Positions 29,411 to 37,437 of a stretch of 64,000 bases of DNA are shown here, in pieces. Origin of the DNA: Mesorhizobium caraganae (GTDB lineage: Bacteria > Pseudomonadota > Alphaproteobacteria > Rhizobiales > Rhizobiaceae); assembly GCF_016836705.1 (NCBI RefSeq), contig NZ_JAFCGY010000001.1, positions 558,001 to 622,000 on the forward strand, read 5' to 3'. The notes under the pieces are model-generated. The model made no database searches and was not told the origin of the DNA. It worked only from the letters and a program-made list of their open reading frames with translations. A program made the position numbers and the translations under genes. Each line of letters begins with the position of its first letter. Within the stretch, counting starts at the first letter, position 1.

Positions 29411-30466
29411 ATGCGTATGCCCAGACTGACCGCTTTCCTGACTGCAACCTCCGTCATCGCCTCGGTGCTGGCCGCCAGCGCCGGCGAAGTGCACGTGCTC
29501 AACTGGAAGGGCTACGGCGCCGACGAGCCGTGGGCCGTCGAAGCCTTCGAGAAGGCGACCGGCAACAAGGTCATCAACGACTTCTTCAATTCCGAACAGG
29601 AAATGCTGACCAAGATCCGGACCAACCCGGGGCTCTACGACGTCGTCATGATCAATGCCGCCTTCAACGACCAGGCGATGGCGGAAAAGCTGATCCAGCC
29701 GATCGATGTGTCGAAGCTTTCCAACTATGCCAATATCAGCCCGGACAAAGCGAGCTCGCCGATGCTCGTCCATGACGGCAAGGTCTATGGCGTGCCGTGG
29801 GTGTGGGGGCTGACGGCGCTTGCCATCAACGAAAAGTCCTTCGACAAGCCGCCGACATCAATCGCCGAAATGTGGAATGCCGCGCATAAGGGCCGCGTAG
29901 TCATTCGCGACGACGCCGTCGAGGCGGTCCAGTTCGGGGCCATCGCCACCGGCCAGAATATCAACGACATCAAGGATATGGAGGCGGTCAAGGCGAAGCT
30001 GACCTCGCTGATGCCGCAGATCAAGACCTTCTGGAGCTCGGAGAACGACTGGAACCAGATGGTCGCCTCCAACCAGATCGACATCGGCACCTACTGGAGC
30101 GGTTCGGCCGACCGCGCCAAGACCCACTTCAAGCTGCCGGTCTCGCTGGTCATCCCGCAGGAGGGCGCCGTCGCCTGGCTCGATGCTTTCTCCATTCCGG
30201 CCGGTTCGAAAAATGTCGAGGGCGCCGAAGCCTTCATCAACTACATGATCGACCCGAAATTCTATGTCGAATGGGTCACCAAGGTCGGCGCTCCCGTCTC
30301 CGCCAACACCAAGGCGGTGGAAGCGCTGCCGGAGGATGCCTTCAACCGCAAGGTGATGGGCGATCCCGAGGTTGCCAAACGCATCCAGTTCCAGGCGCCG
30401 ATCACCGACAAACAGCGCGAAGCCTATCTGGCGCTGTGGCAGCAGCTCAAGGTCGACGTGAAGTAA
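29411..30466 (+). CDS. PotD-like ABC substrate-binding protein
   Basis: The 351-residue exported protein has a signal peptide ending near ASVLAASAGE and a polyamine-type binding fold: VHVLNWKGYGADEPWAVEAF near the start and GVPWVWGLTALAINEKSF in the middle. ATG at 29411 follows GAGAGGAAC and is preferred over an earlier ATG in the kinase tail. A strong hairpin follows its stop. Members of this family carry polyamines but also other cationic or N-containing compounds, so the ligand is open. Confidence 0.87.
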   Translation: MRMPRLTAFLTATSVIASVLAASAGEVHVLNWKGYGADEPWAVEAFEKATGNKVINDFFNSEQEMLTKIRTNPGLYDVVMINAAFNDQAMAEKLIQPIDVSKLSNYANISPDKASSPMLVHDGKVYGVPWVWGLTALAINEKSFDKPPTSIAEMWNAAHKGRVVIRDDAVEAVQFGAIATGQNINDIKDMEAVKAKLTSLMPQIKTFWSSENDWNQMVASNQIDIGTYWSGSADRAKTHFKLPVSLVIPQEGAVAWLDAFSIPAGSKNVEGAEAFINYMIDPKFYVEWVTKVGAPVSANTKAVEALPEDAFNRKVMGDPEVAKRIQFQAPITDKQREAYLALWQQLKVDVK

Positions 30467-30478
30467 AGCTTACGTCCC

Positions 30479-30507
30479 GGCCAGCCGGCGGTTCGCGCCG
30501 GCTGGTC
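30479..30507 (+). terminator. Intercistronic hairpin after the binding-protein gene
   Basis: CCAGCCGGCG pairs perfectly with CGCCGGCTGG across GTTCG and is followed by TCTTT. It lies between the binding-protein and permease genes and probably stabilises the upstream message or ends part of the transcripts, giving more binding protein than permease. Confidence 0.6.
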
Positions 30508-30532
30508 TTTCAATCCTGGGAGGAGGGTTACC

Positions 30533-31396
30533 ATGGCAGCGCAGGGTACGTCGCGCAGCGGGCTGAGCTCGGCGCTGCCGCTGCTGGCGCCGGCCTATCT
30601 CTGGCTGACGGCGGCGATCTTCCTGCCGCTTTCGGCCATGGTGTTCTTCTCCTTCATGACCGACCTGCCGCTGTCGGGAAAGCCATGGGCTTTTACGCTC
30701 GGCAACTATGCCGCCTTCTTCTCGCAAAGCCTTTACCTGACGCTGCTGCTCGCCTCGCTCAGGCTCGGCCTCGAAGTGACGCTGTGGTGCGTCATCATCG
30801 GCTATCCTGCGGCCTATGTGCTGGCCAAGGTGCTGAAGGGCCGCAGCCGCGAGGCGATCTTCCTGCTCGTGATCCTGCCGTTCTGGTCGAACGGGCTGGT
30901 GCGCATTTTCTCATGGGCGATGGTTTTGCGCGAGGGCGGCATTCTCGACACGGCGCTCAATGCGGTGCTGCCGTTCAAGATCAACATCGACCTGATGTAT
31001 TCCTACCCGGCCGTCATCATCGGTCTGGTGCACTCCTACGTGCCCTACATGGTGCTGACCTGCTATTTAACGCTGCAAGCAATTGACGACTCGCTGATCG
31101 AGGCCGGACGCTCGCTCGGCGCCTCGCGGTTGCAGGTGCTGAAGCGGGTGATCATCCCGCTGTCGATGCCCGGACTGGTGGCGGGTGCCGCGCTGATCTT
31201 CGTGCCGGTTGTCGGCTCTTTCATGGAGCCGCGCATTCTTGGCGGGCGCACCGGCACGTTCTACGGAACGATCATCGAGGACCAGTTCGTCGCAGTATTC
31301 AACTGGCCGCTGGGGGCGGCTTTGTCCTTCATCCTGCTGGCGGTCGTGTTGGTGATCCTGGCGGTTGCCTCGCCGGTGCTCAAGAGGGCCGCGTGA
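30533..31396 (+). CDS. PotB-like ABC permease
   Basis: The 287-residue membrane protein has about six helices and the EAA loop EAGRSLGASRLQVLKRVIIPLSMPG near residues 184-208. GGGAGGAGG precedes the ATG. Its stop overlaps the start of the second permease. It forms the channel with that protein for the PotD-like binding protein's ligand. Confidence 0.9.
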   Translation: MAAQGTSRSGLSSALPLLAPAYLWLTAAIFLPLSAMVFFSFMTDLPLSGKPWAFTLGNYAAFFSQSLYLTLLLASLRLGLEVTLWCVIIGYPAAYVLAKVLKGRSREAIFLLVILPFWSNGLVRIFSWAMVLREGGILDTALNAVLPFKINIDLMYSYPAVIIGLVHSYVPYMVLTCYLTLQAIDDSLIEAGRSLGASRLQVLKRVIIPLSMPGLVAGAALIFVPVVGSFMEPRILGGRTGTFYGTIIEDQFVAVFNWPLGAALSFILLAVVLVILAVASPVLKRAA

Positions 31397-32184
31397 TGAT
31401 GACGACCCGCGTCCTCGAAGGGCTCGGCCGCTTCTATATCGGCCTGCTGCTCACCTTCCTCTATCTGCCGATCATCATCATGGCGCTGATGTCGCTCAAC
31501 GTCTCGCCGTTCTATCAGCTGCCGTTCGAATGGACGACGGAATGGTACGCTTCGCTATGGCAGAACGACCAGCTCATCGCTGCCACCTGGAACAGCCTGG
31601 AGATCGCAGTGATCACCACCATCATCTGCGTGGTGCTTGGCTCGGCAGCATCGCTGGCGCTCTACCGCTACGACTTCCGCGGCAAGAAATTCCTGCAGGC
31701 GCTGCTGTTTCCGCCGATCGCCATTCCGTGGCTGATCACCGGCACGGCGATGCTGATCTTCTTCTTCGGCGTCGGCATCGGGCGCGGCCTGTTCGCCATC
31801 CTGCTCGGCCATGTGGCGCTGGCGTTGCCCTATGTCATCGTCGTCGTATCGGCCCGGCTGCAGACTTTTGCGCCGGAACTGGAAGAGGCGGCGCGGTCGC
31901 TCGGCGCCAATCAGTGGCAGGTCACAGCCCGCGTGACGCTGCCATGGATCATGCCCGGCGTCATCGCCGGCGGCTTGTTCGCGTTTGCCGTGTCGTTCGA
32001 CCAGTTCGTCGTCTCCTACTTCCTGGCGACGCCGGGGCAGACGACGCTGCCGGTCGAAATCTATGCCGCGATCCGCAAGGGTTTCACGCCCGAGATCAAT
32101 GCGGTCTCGACCATTATCATTGTCGTGTCGATGGCGCTGATGCTGCTCACGGCGCGCTTCTTCAAATTCGGCGGAGAGAAATAA
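31396..32184 (+). CDS. PotC-like ABC permease
   Basis: The 262-residue membrane protein has six predicted helices and the EAA loop EEAARSLGANQWQVTARVTL near residue 160. An overlapping GTG at 31393 is possible; ATG 31396 shares a base with the upstream stop. Its TAA overlaps the ATPase ATG (TAATG), so the transporter genes are tightly coupled. Confidence 0.9.
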   Translation: MMTTRVLEGLGRFYIGLLLTFLYLPIIIMALMSLNVSPFYQLPFEWTTEWYASLWQNDQLIAATWNSLEIAVITTIICVVLGSAASLALYRYDFRGKKFLQALLFPPIAIPWLITGTAMLIFFFGVGIGRGLFAILLGHVALALPYVIVVVSARLQTFAPELEEAARSLGANQWQVTARVTLPWIMPGVIAGGLFAFAVSFDQFVVSYFLATPGQTTLPVEIYAAIRKGFTPEINAVSTIIIVVSMALMLLTARFFKFGGEK

Positions 32185-33248
32185 TGGCTGGCGTGCAGGT
32201 ATCGAATGTCTCGCGCAGTTTTGGCGCGCACAAGGCGCTGGACGACGTCTCCATCGATTTCGCCGATGGCGGCTTCTATGCGCTGCTTGGTCCATCGGGC
32301 AGCGGCAAGACCACGTTGCTCAGGCAAATCGCAGGCTTCGATTTCCCTGATACCGGCCGCATCGCCATTGGCGGTGAAAGTGTAGAGCACGTGCCGGTCG
32401 AAAAGCGGCGCATCGGCATGGTGTTCCAGAACTACGCACTGTTTCCCAATATGAGCATCGCCCACAATATCGCCTTCGGCCTGTCGGTGCGCGGCGAAGC
32501 GAAAGCGACGATCGCCACCGAAGTCCAGCGCGCGCTCGATCTCGTCCAACTCGGCAAGCTTGGCGAGCGCCGGCCGCACCAACTCTCCGGCGGCCAGCGC
32601 CAGCGCGTCGCACTGGCGCGCGCCATCGTTACCAAACCGCGCGTGCTGTTGCTCGACGAGCCGCTCGGCGCGCTCGACAAGGCGTTGCGCGTCGACATGC
32701 AGATCGAGCTGAAGCGCATCCAGCGCGAGATCGGCATCACCACCATCTTCGTCACCCACGACCAGGAAGAGGCGCTGACGATGAGCGATCGCATCGGCAT
32801 ATTGCGCGACGGCAGGCTGGTGCAGGAAGGGCCGCCCGAGGAAATCTACGACCGGCCGAAGAGCGAATTCGCCGCCACCTTCCTCGGCGACGCCAACATT
32901 TTTCGCGGCGATGCGACCGGCAACGGTATCCGCCTGCCGGACGGCACGGCGATCGCCGCCGGTGTGGGCGACAGGCTTGCTGCCGGTACGAAGGCCAGCT
33001 GCGCGGTGCGGCCCGAGCGCATTCGTATCGCGACCGATGCCGGGGCTTCGAGCGGCAATGCCAACACGCTGAAGGGCCAGGTCTCCAAGCGCATCTTCGC
33101 CGGCAACAACAGCACATACTTCGTCGAGCGCGCCGGCCAAACGCTGAAGGTCATCGTCCAGAACACCGGCATCGATCGGCTGGCCGAAGGGCAGGATGTG
33201 ATGCTCAGCTGGTCGCCGGAAAGCACTGTGCTGATTGCCGCAAGTTAA
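32184..33248 (+). CDS. PotA-like ABC ATPase
   Basis: The 354-residue ATPase has Walker A GPSGSGKT near residue 36, LSGGQRQRVALARA near 135, Walker B VLLLDEPLGALD and a C-terminal TOBE domain (residues about 270-350). This long form is typical of polyamine, iron and sugar importers. It closes the importer set; the oxidoreductase gene follows after a 102-base gap that carries its own ribosome-site hairpin. Confidence 0.9.
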   Translation: MAGVQVSNVSRSFGAHKALDDVSIDFADGGFYALLGPSGSGKTTLLRQIAGFDFPDTGRIAIGGESVEHVPVEKRRIGMVFQNYALFPNMSIAHNIAFGLSVRGEAKATIATEVQRALDLVQLGKLGERRPHQLSGGQRQRVALARAIVTKPRVLLLDEPLGALDKALRVDMQIELKRIQREIGITTIFVTHDQEEALTMSDRIGILRDGRLVQEGPPEEIYDRPKSEFAATFLGDANIFRGDATGNGIRLPDGTAIAAGVGDRLAAGTKASCAVRPERIRIATDAGASSGNANTLKGQVSKRIFAGNNSTYFVERAGQTLKVIVQNTGIDRLAEGQDVMLSWSPESTVLIAAS

Positions 33249-33350
33249 TTCGCACTGTCACGCTGCCATGGCTCTGATGGGAATTGATGGAGCGGTCCTT
33301 GGCTGATCCGCCGGTCATGGCGTTATATCCCTCCTCCACGGGAGGAATAT

Positions 33351-34439
33351 ATGGCAGGCCAGGGTTTCGAGCCGGATGTGAGGGTTCGCACCAGCGAATA
33401 CCGGATCGGCTGCATCGGCGCCGGCATGATCATGGCCGAATGCCATCTCGCCGCCTATGCGCAGGCCGGATTTCCGGTGGTGGCAATCGCCTCGCGGACC
33501 AAGTCCAGCGCTGAGAAGGTGGCGATGCGCTGGGGTATTGCGACCGTTCACGACACGCCCGAGCAACTGATCGAGGACGAGCGGGTCGAGATCGTCGACC
33601 TTGCCTTTCCACCCGACCAGCAGCCGGCGCTGATCCGCCATGCACTGAAGCAGAAGCACATCAAGGCGATCCTGGCGCAGAAGCCGCTGGCGCTGTCGGT
33701 GGAAGAGGCCGTCAAGCTACGCGACGAAGCTGCCAAGTCCGGCAAGATCCTCTCGGTCAACCAGAACATGCGCTACGACCAGTCGATGCGTGTCTTGAAG
33801 CAGATCATCGACAGCGGCGCGCTGGGCGAGATCGTCTTTGCTCAGATCGACATGCATGCGATCCCGCACTGGCAGACCTTCCTCGCGGACTACGACCGGC
33901 TGACGCTTGCCAATATGAGCGTGCATCATCTCGATGTGCTGCGCTTCCTGTTCGGCGATCCCTCGGAGATCACCACGCTGACGCGCAAGGACCCGCGCAC
34001 GGCATTCGATCACTCCGACGGCATCACCGTCTCGACACTGCGCTTTCCCTCCGGCGTGCTCGCGGTGTCGCTGGAGGATGTCTGGTCCGGTCCGCGCCAG
34101 GAGGGCTACGAGGACGACCAGCACATCAATTGGCGCGTCGACGGCACCAAGGGTGTCGCCAAGGGCACGATCGGCTGGCCGAAAGGTGTGGCCTCGACGC
34201 TGACCTATGCCTCGACCGAGACGACCGGCGGCGAATGGATCAGCCCGAGCTGGGAAACGATGTGGTTCCCGCACGCCTTCATCGGCGTGATGGAACAGTT
34301 GCAGCATGCGGTGAAGACGGGCACGCCGCCGGCGCTATCGGTCGCCGACAATGTCAGGACGATGGCTCTGGTCGAGGCCGGCTATCGCTCGATGGCGGAA
34401 GGCCGCACCGTAAAACTGTCCGAAATATCGATCGACTGA
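33351..34439 (+). CDS. Gfo/Idh/MocA-family oxidoreductase
   Basis: The 362-residue protein has an N-terminal Rossmann fold (IGCIGAGMIMAECHLAAY, about residues 19-36) with the family's KPLALSVEEA motif carrying the catalytic Lys near residue 110. The C-terminal beta domain is complete. Such enzymes oxidise or reduce sugars and cyclitols with NAD(P). GGGAGGA precedes the ATG but can pair with TCCTCC at 33332-33337, a possible translation switch. It is followed by an isomerase of the family that often partners it. Confidence 0.85.
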   Translation: MAGQGFEPDVRVRTSEYRIGCIGAGMIMAECHLAAYAQAGFPVVAIASRTKSSAEKVAMRWGIATVHDTPEQLIEDERVEIVDLAFPPDQQPALIRHALKQKHIKAILAQKPLALSVEEAVKLRDEAAKSGKILSVNQNMRYDQSMRVLKQIIDSGALGEIVFAQIDMHAIPHWQTFLADYDRLTLANMSVHHLDVLRFLFGDPSEITTLTRKDPRTAFDHSDGITVSTLRFPSGVLAVSLEDVWSGPRQEGYEDDQHINWRVDGTKGVAKGTIGWPKGVASTLTYASTETTGGEWISPSWETMWFPHAFIGVMEQLQHAVKTGTPPALSVADNVRTMALVEAGYRSMAEGRTVKLSEISID

Positions 34440-34498
34440 ACATTTCTTGCCACCGAATAGCGTGGCGGCTGAATCGCTTACCGGGAGGAGTTCACATC

Positions 34499-35413
34499 AT
34501 GATGCAGGCAGGGATCTTCACCGGCTATTTCCCCTATGAGCTCGCGGAGGCCGCAAGACGCATCCGCGGGCTCGGGTTCAACACGGTGCAGCTCGATCTG
34601 CATTTCAGGGATATCGATCTTACAGCCGGGCAGATCACCAGGGACAAAGCCAGGACGGTGCGCGACACGTTCCGCGATCACAATCTGCCGGTCTGCTGTC
34701 TCTCGGGCTACACCAACATCATCCATCCCGATAAAGCCGAGCGCGCGAAGCGGGTCGGTTATCTCAAGGAGATCATCCGCAACGCGCGCGATTTCGGCTC
34801 GCCCTACGTGATCTCCGAGACCGGCACCTACAACACCGAATCCGATTGGGTGCATCACCCCAAGAACAAGACCGAGGAAGGGTTCGAGGAATGCCGCAAG
34901 GTGATCTCCGATCTTGCCCAGACAGCCTATGACCACGGCGCGGTGTTCCTGCTCGAAACCTATGTCAACAATGTCGTCGGCTCGGTCGAGGAGACGGTAA
35001 AAATGTTCGCGCAGGTCGACCATCCCGGCCTTGGCCTGTTGATGGACCCGACCAACTATTTCGAGGCACACAACATCGACCGGATGGACCAGGTGCTGAA
35101 TCAGGTGTTCGACACGCTGACCGACAAGATCCGGATCGCGCATGCCAAGGATGTGAAGCGCTCCGGAAGCGACAAGACGGAGAAGCACGCCGATATCGGC
35201 GACGCGGACGCGCATGAAGGGCTGACCTTCCGTGGCGTCGGCGAGATCGAATTGCCGGCGCCCGGCTTGGGCTCACTGAACTATGACCTTTACCTCAAGC
35301 GGCTCAGCGAAAAGCACCCGAACATTCCTGTCATCATCGAGCACCTGACCGAGGATGACGTGCCGCGCGCGAAAACATTTCTCGACGGGAAATTCCGCGC
35401 CAACGGTCTGTAG
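34499..35413 (+). CDS. Sugar phosphate isomerase/epimerase family protein
   Basis: The 304-residue TIM-barrel protein belongs to the AP-endonuclease-2/xylose-isomerase-like family. Metal-site segments are visible in FLLETYVNN, GLLMDPTNYF, IRIAHAKDV and PVIIEHLTEDD. GGGAGGAG lies before tandem ATGs at 34499 and 34502. Together with the preceding MocA-type enzyme it resembles cyclitol or keto-sugar catabolism modules, but the substrate is unknown. Confidence 0.85.
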   Translation: MMQAGIFTGYFPYELAEAARRIRGLGFNTVQLDLHFRDIDLTAGQITRDKARTVRDTFRDHNLPVCCLSGYTNIIHPDKAERAKRVGYLKEIIRNARDFGSPYVISETGTYNTESDWVHHPKNKTEEGFEECRKVISDLAQTAYDHGAVFLLETYVNNVVGSVEETVKMFAQVDHPGLGLLMDPTNYFEAHNIDRMDQVLNQVFDTLTDKIRIAHAKDVKRSGSDKTEKHADIGDADAHEGLTFRGVGEIELPAPGLGSLNYDLYLKRLSEKHPNIPVIIEHLTEDDVPRAKTFLDGKFRANGL

Positions 35414-35433
35414 GGATCGGGCGGGAGGTGACG

Positions 35434-36522
35434 ATGGCGGTCAAGACAAAACGCGATTACAGCCTGGTCGGCGAAAGCACGCGCCGGGCGATCGAAACCG
35501 GATTGGCCTCGGCCGAGTGGTATCACACCGACGTGCCGCGCAAGGCGATGAAGGAGCTGATGCAGCGTTCCGACGAGCCGGCGATCCGCGATACCATCAT
35601 CTGGATCGCTGCGATCCTGGGCTCGGGCGCCGGCATCGTCTGGTTCTGGGGCACATGGTGGGTGGTGCCGTTCCTGCTCGTCTATGGCGTGCTCTATGGT
35701 TCGTCGAGCGATTCGCGCTGGCATGAATGCGGCCATGGCACGGCTTTCCGCACGCGCTGGATGAACGATGTCGTCTACGAGATTGCCAGCTTCATGGTGG
35801 TGCGCAATCCGGTGCAATGGCGCTGGAGCCATGCCCGGCATCACACCGATACCGTCATCGTCGGGCGCGATGCCGAGATCGCCGTCATGCGGCCGCCAAA
35901 CCTGCTCAAGGCGGCGCTCGCCTTCACCGGCCTTCTCGATTTCCGCTATTCGCTGCCGACCCTGGTGCGCCAGGCGTTCGGCAAGCTGTCTGACGATGAA
36001 AAGAGCTACATTCCGGAAAGTGAGCAGGGCAAGGCCATCATGGCGGCGCGCTGGCATGTGGCCATCTATGCGGCGGCGATTGCCGCCGCGATCGCGCTAA
36101 AATCATGGCTGCCGTTGGTGTTGATCGGCCTGCCACGCCTCTATGGCAGCTGGCACATGGTGCTGACCGGACTGCTGCAGCATATCGGGCTGGCCGACAA
36201 TGTCGTCGACCATCGGCTGAACACCCGCACCGTCTACATGAACCCGGTCAGCCGCTTCATCTACTGGAACATGAATTATCATGTCGAACATCACATGTTC
36301 CCGATGGTGCCCTATCACGCGCTGCCGAGGCTGCACGAGTTGATCAAGCACGATCTGCCGGTGGCGAACCCGTCGATGTGGCATGCCTACCGCGAGGTCT
36401 GGCCGGTGCTTTTGAAGCAGCTGCGATACCAGGACTATTTCCTCAAGCGCGAATTGCCGCCGACGGCTCGGCCCTATCGTGGCGAGTTTCACGAGGTCGA
36501 TATGTCGGCGGCGGCGGAGTAG
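35434..36522 (+). CDS. Membrane fatty-acid-desaturase-family diiron protein
   Basis: The 362-residue protein has membrane helices near residues 54-90 and 205-250. It carries all three histidine boxes of the diiron desaturase/hydroxylase family: HECGH at 97-101, HARHH at 133-137 and HVEHH at 283-287. ATG 35434 follows GGGAGG by five bases; an upstream GTG is possible. It is embedded in a sugar/N-compound cluster rather than near lipid genes, so hydroxylation of a small imported molecule is as plausible as lipid desaturation. Confidence 0.85.
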   Translation: MAVKTKRDYSLVGESTRRAIETGLASAEWYHTDVPRKAMKELMQRSDEPAIRDTIIWIAAILGSGAGIVWFWGTWWVVPFLLVYGVLYGSSSDSRWHECGHGTAFRTRWMNDVVYEIASFMVVRNPVQWRWSHARHHTDTVIVGRDAEIAVMRPPNLLKAALAFTGLLDFRYSLPTLVRQAFGKLSDDEKSYIPESEQGKAIMAARWHVAIYAAAIAAAIALKSWLPLVLIGLPRLYGSWHMVLTGLLQHIGLADNVVDHRLNTRTVYMNPVSRFIYWNMNYHVEHHMFPMVPYHALPRLHELIKHDLPVANPSMWHAYREVWPVLLKQLRYQDYFLKRELPPTARPYRGEFHEVDMSAAAE

Positions 36523-36608
36523 CGGCTGCCTATGAACCCAGCTATCCGGCCTGTCTCGTGGCCGGTAAGGTGATCGGGAAAATCAATTCCAGCAAACAGG
36601 GACATAAG

Positions 36609-37412
36609 ATGAGCCGAAAGAGACCGACGGTGGCCGATTTACGCGCCATGAAGGGCAAGCGCCAGCTAACCATGCTGCGCGTGCTGACCATGGATGAGGC
36701 CGAGGCTGCCGAGCGGGCAGGGGTGGACATCGTCTCGGTGCCGCCGGAGCTGGTGCTCAACCCGCAATACCGCGATGCGGCGCCCAGCCTGTTCACCATG
36801 CCGGGCGAGAATTTTTACGAGATCGGCACGGCGGACGATTTCCTGCGCTGGGCCTTCCGGCTCTACAAGGCCGGCGCCGACGCGGTCTATTGCAGCGCCG
36901 GTTTCGCCACCGTGAAGCGGCTTGCCGACGATGCCATCCCCGTCATCGGCCATGTCGGCCTCATTCCGTCGCGTGCGACCTGGACCGGCGGTTTCAAGGC
37001 CGTCGGCAAGACCGCCGACACCGCCATGCAGATCTTCGAGGCGGTGAAACAATATGAAGCAGTCGGTGCGCTCGGCGCGGAGATCGAAGTGGTGCCGGTC
37101 GAGGTGGCGAAGGCGATCTCGGAGCGCACCTCGCTGATCATGCTGTCGATGGGAGCGGGCACCGGCTGCGATGCGCAATACCTGTTCGCCGACGACATAC
37201 TCGGCCAGAACAGGGGCCACATGCCGCGCCATTCCAAGGTCTATCGCAATTTCGCAGCCGAATATGACCGCTTGCAAGCAGAGCGGGTGGCGGCGTTTTC
37301 CGAATATGTCGCCGACGTCAACAGCGGCGCTTATCCGGAAGACAAGCATGTGGTGCGCATGGACCCGGCCGAGCTCAGCCAATTCATGAAAAGGGTGGAT
37401 GAAAAGGCCTGA
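36609..37412 (+). CDS. PanB-fold protein (ketopantoate hydroxymethyltransferase-like), divergent
   Basis: The 267-residue TIM-barrel protein aligns with PanB: IPVIGHVGLIPSRATWTGGF, AEIEVVPVEVAKAI and MGAGTGCDAQYLFADDILG are clear matches. However the metal motif GDS near the N-terminus is replaced (VSVPPELV), and the KIEGG motif reads YCSAGF. Glu of the EVVP segment is kept. Pantothenate synthesis is therefore doubtful; another aldol-type or PEP-mutase-superfamily reaction in the cluster is more likely. An AGGGA ribosome site precedes the ATG. Confidence 0.78.
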   Translation: MSRKRPTVADLRAMKGKRQLTMLRVLTMDEAEAAERAGVDIVSVPPELVLNPQYRDAAPSLFTMPGENFYEIGTADDFLRWAFRLYKAGADAVYCSAGFATVKRLADDAIPVIGHVGLIPSRATWTGGFKAVGKTADTAMQIFEAVKQYEAVGALGAEIEVVPVEVAKAISERTSLIMLSMGAGTGCDAQYLFADDILGQNRGHMPRHSKVYRNFAAEYDRLQAERVAAFSEYVADVNSGAYPEDKHVVRMDPAELSQFMKRVDEKA

Positions 37413-37437
37413 ACTCGCCGATCTGGCCTGGTCGCTG

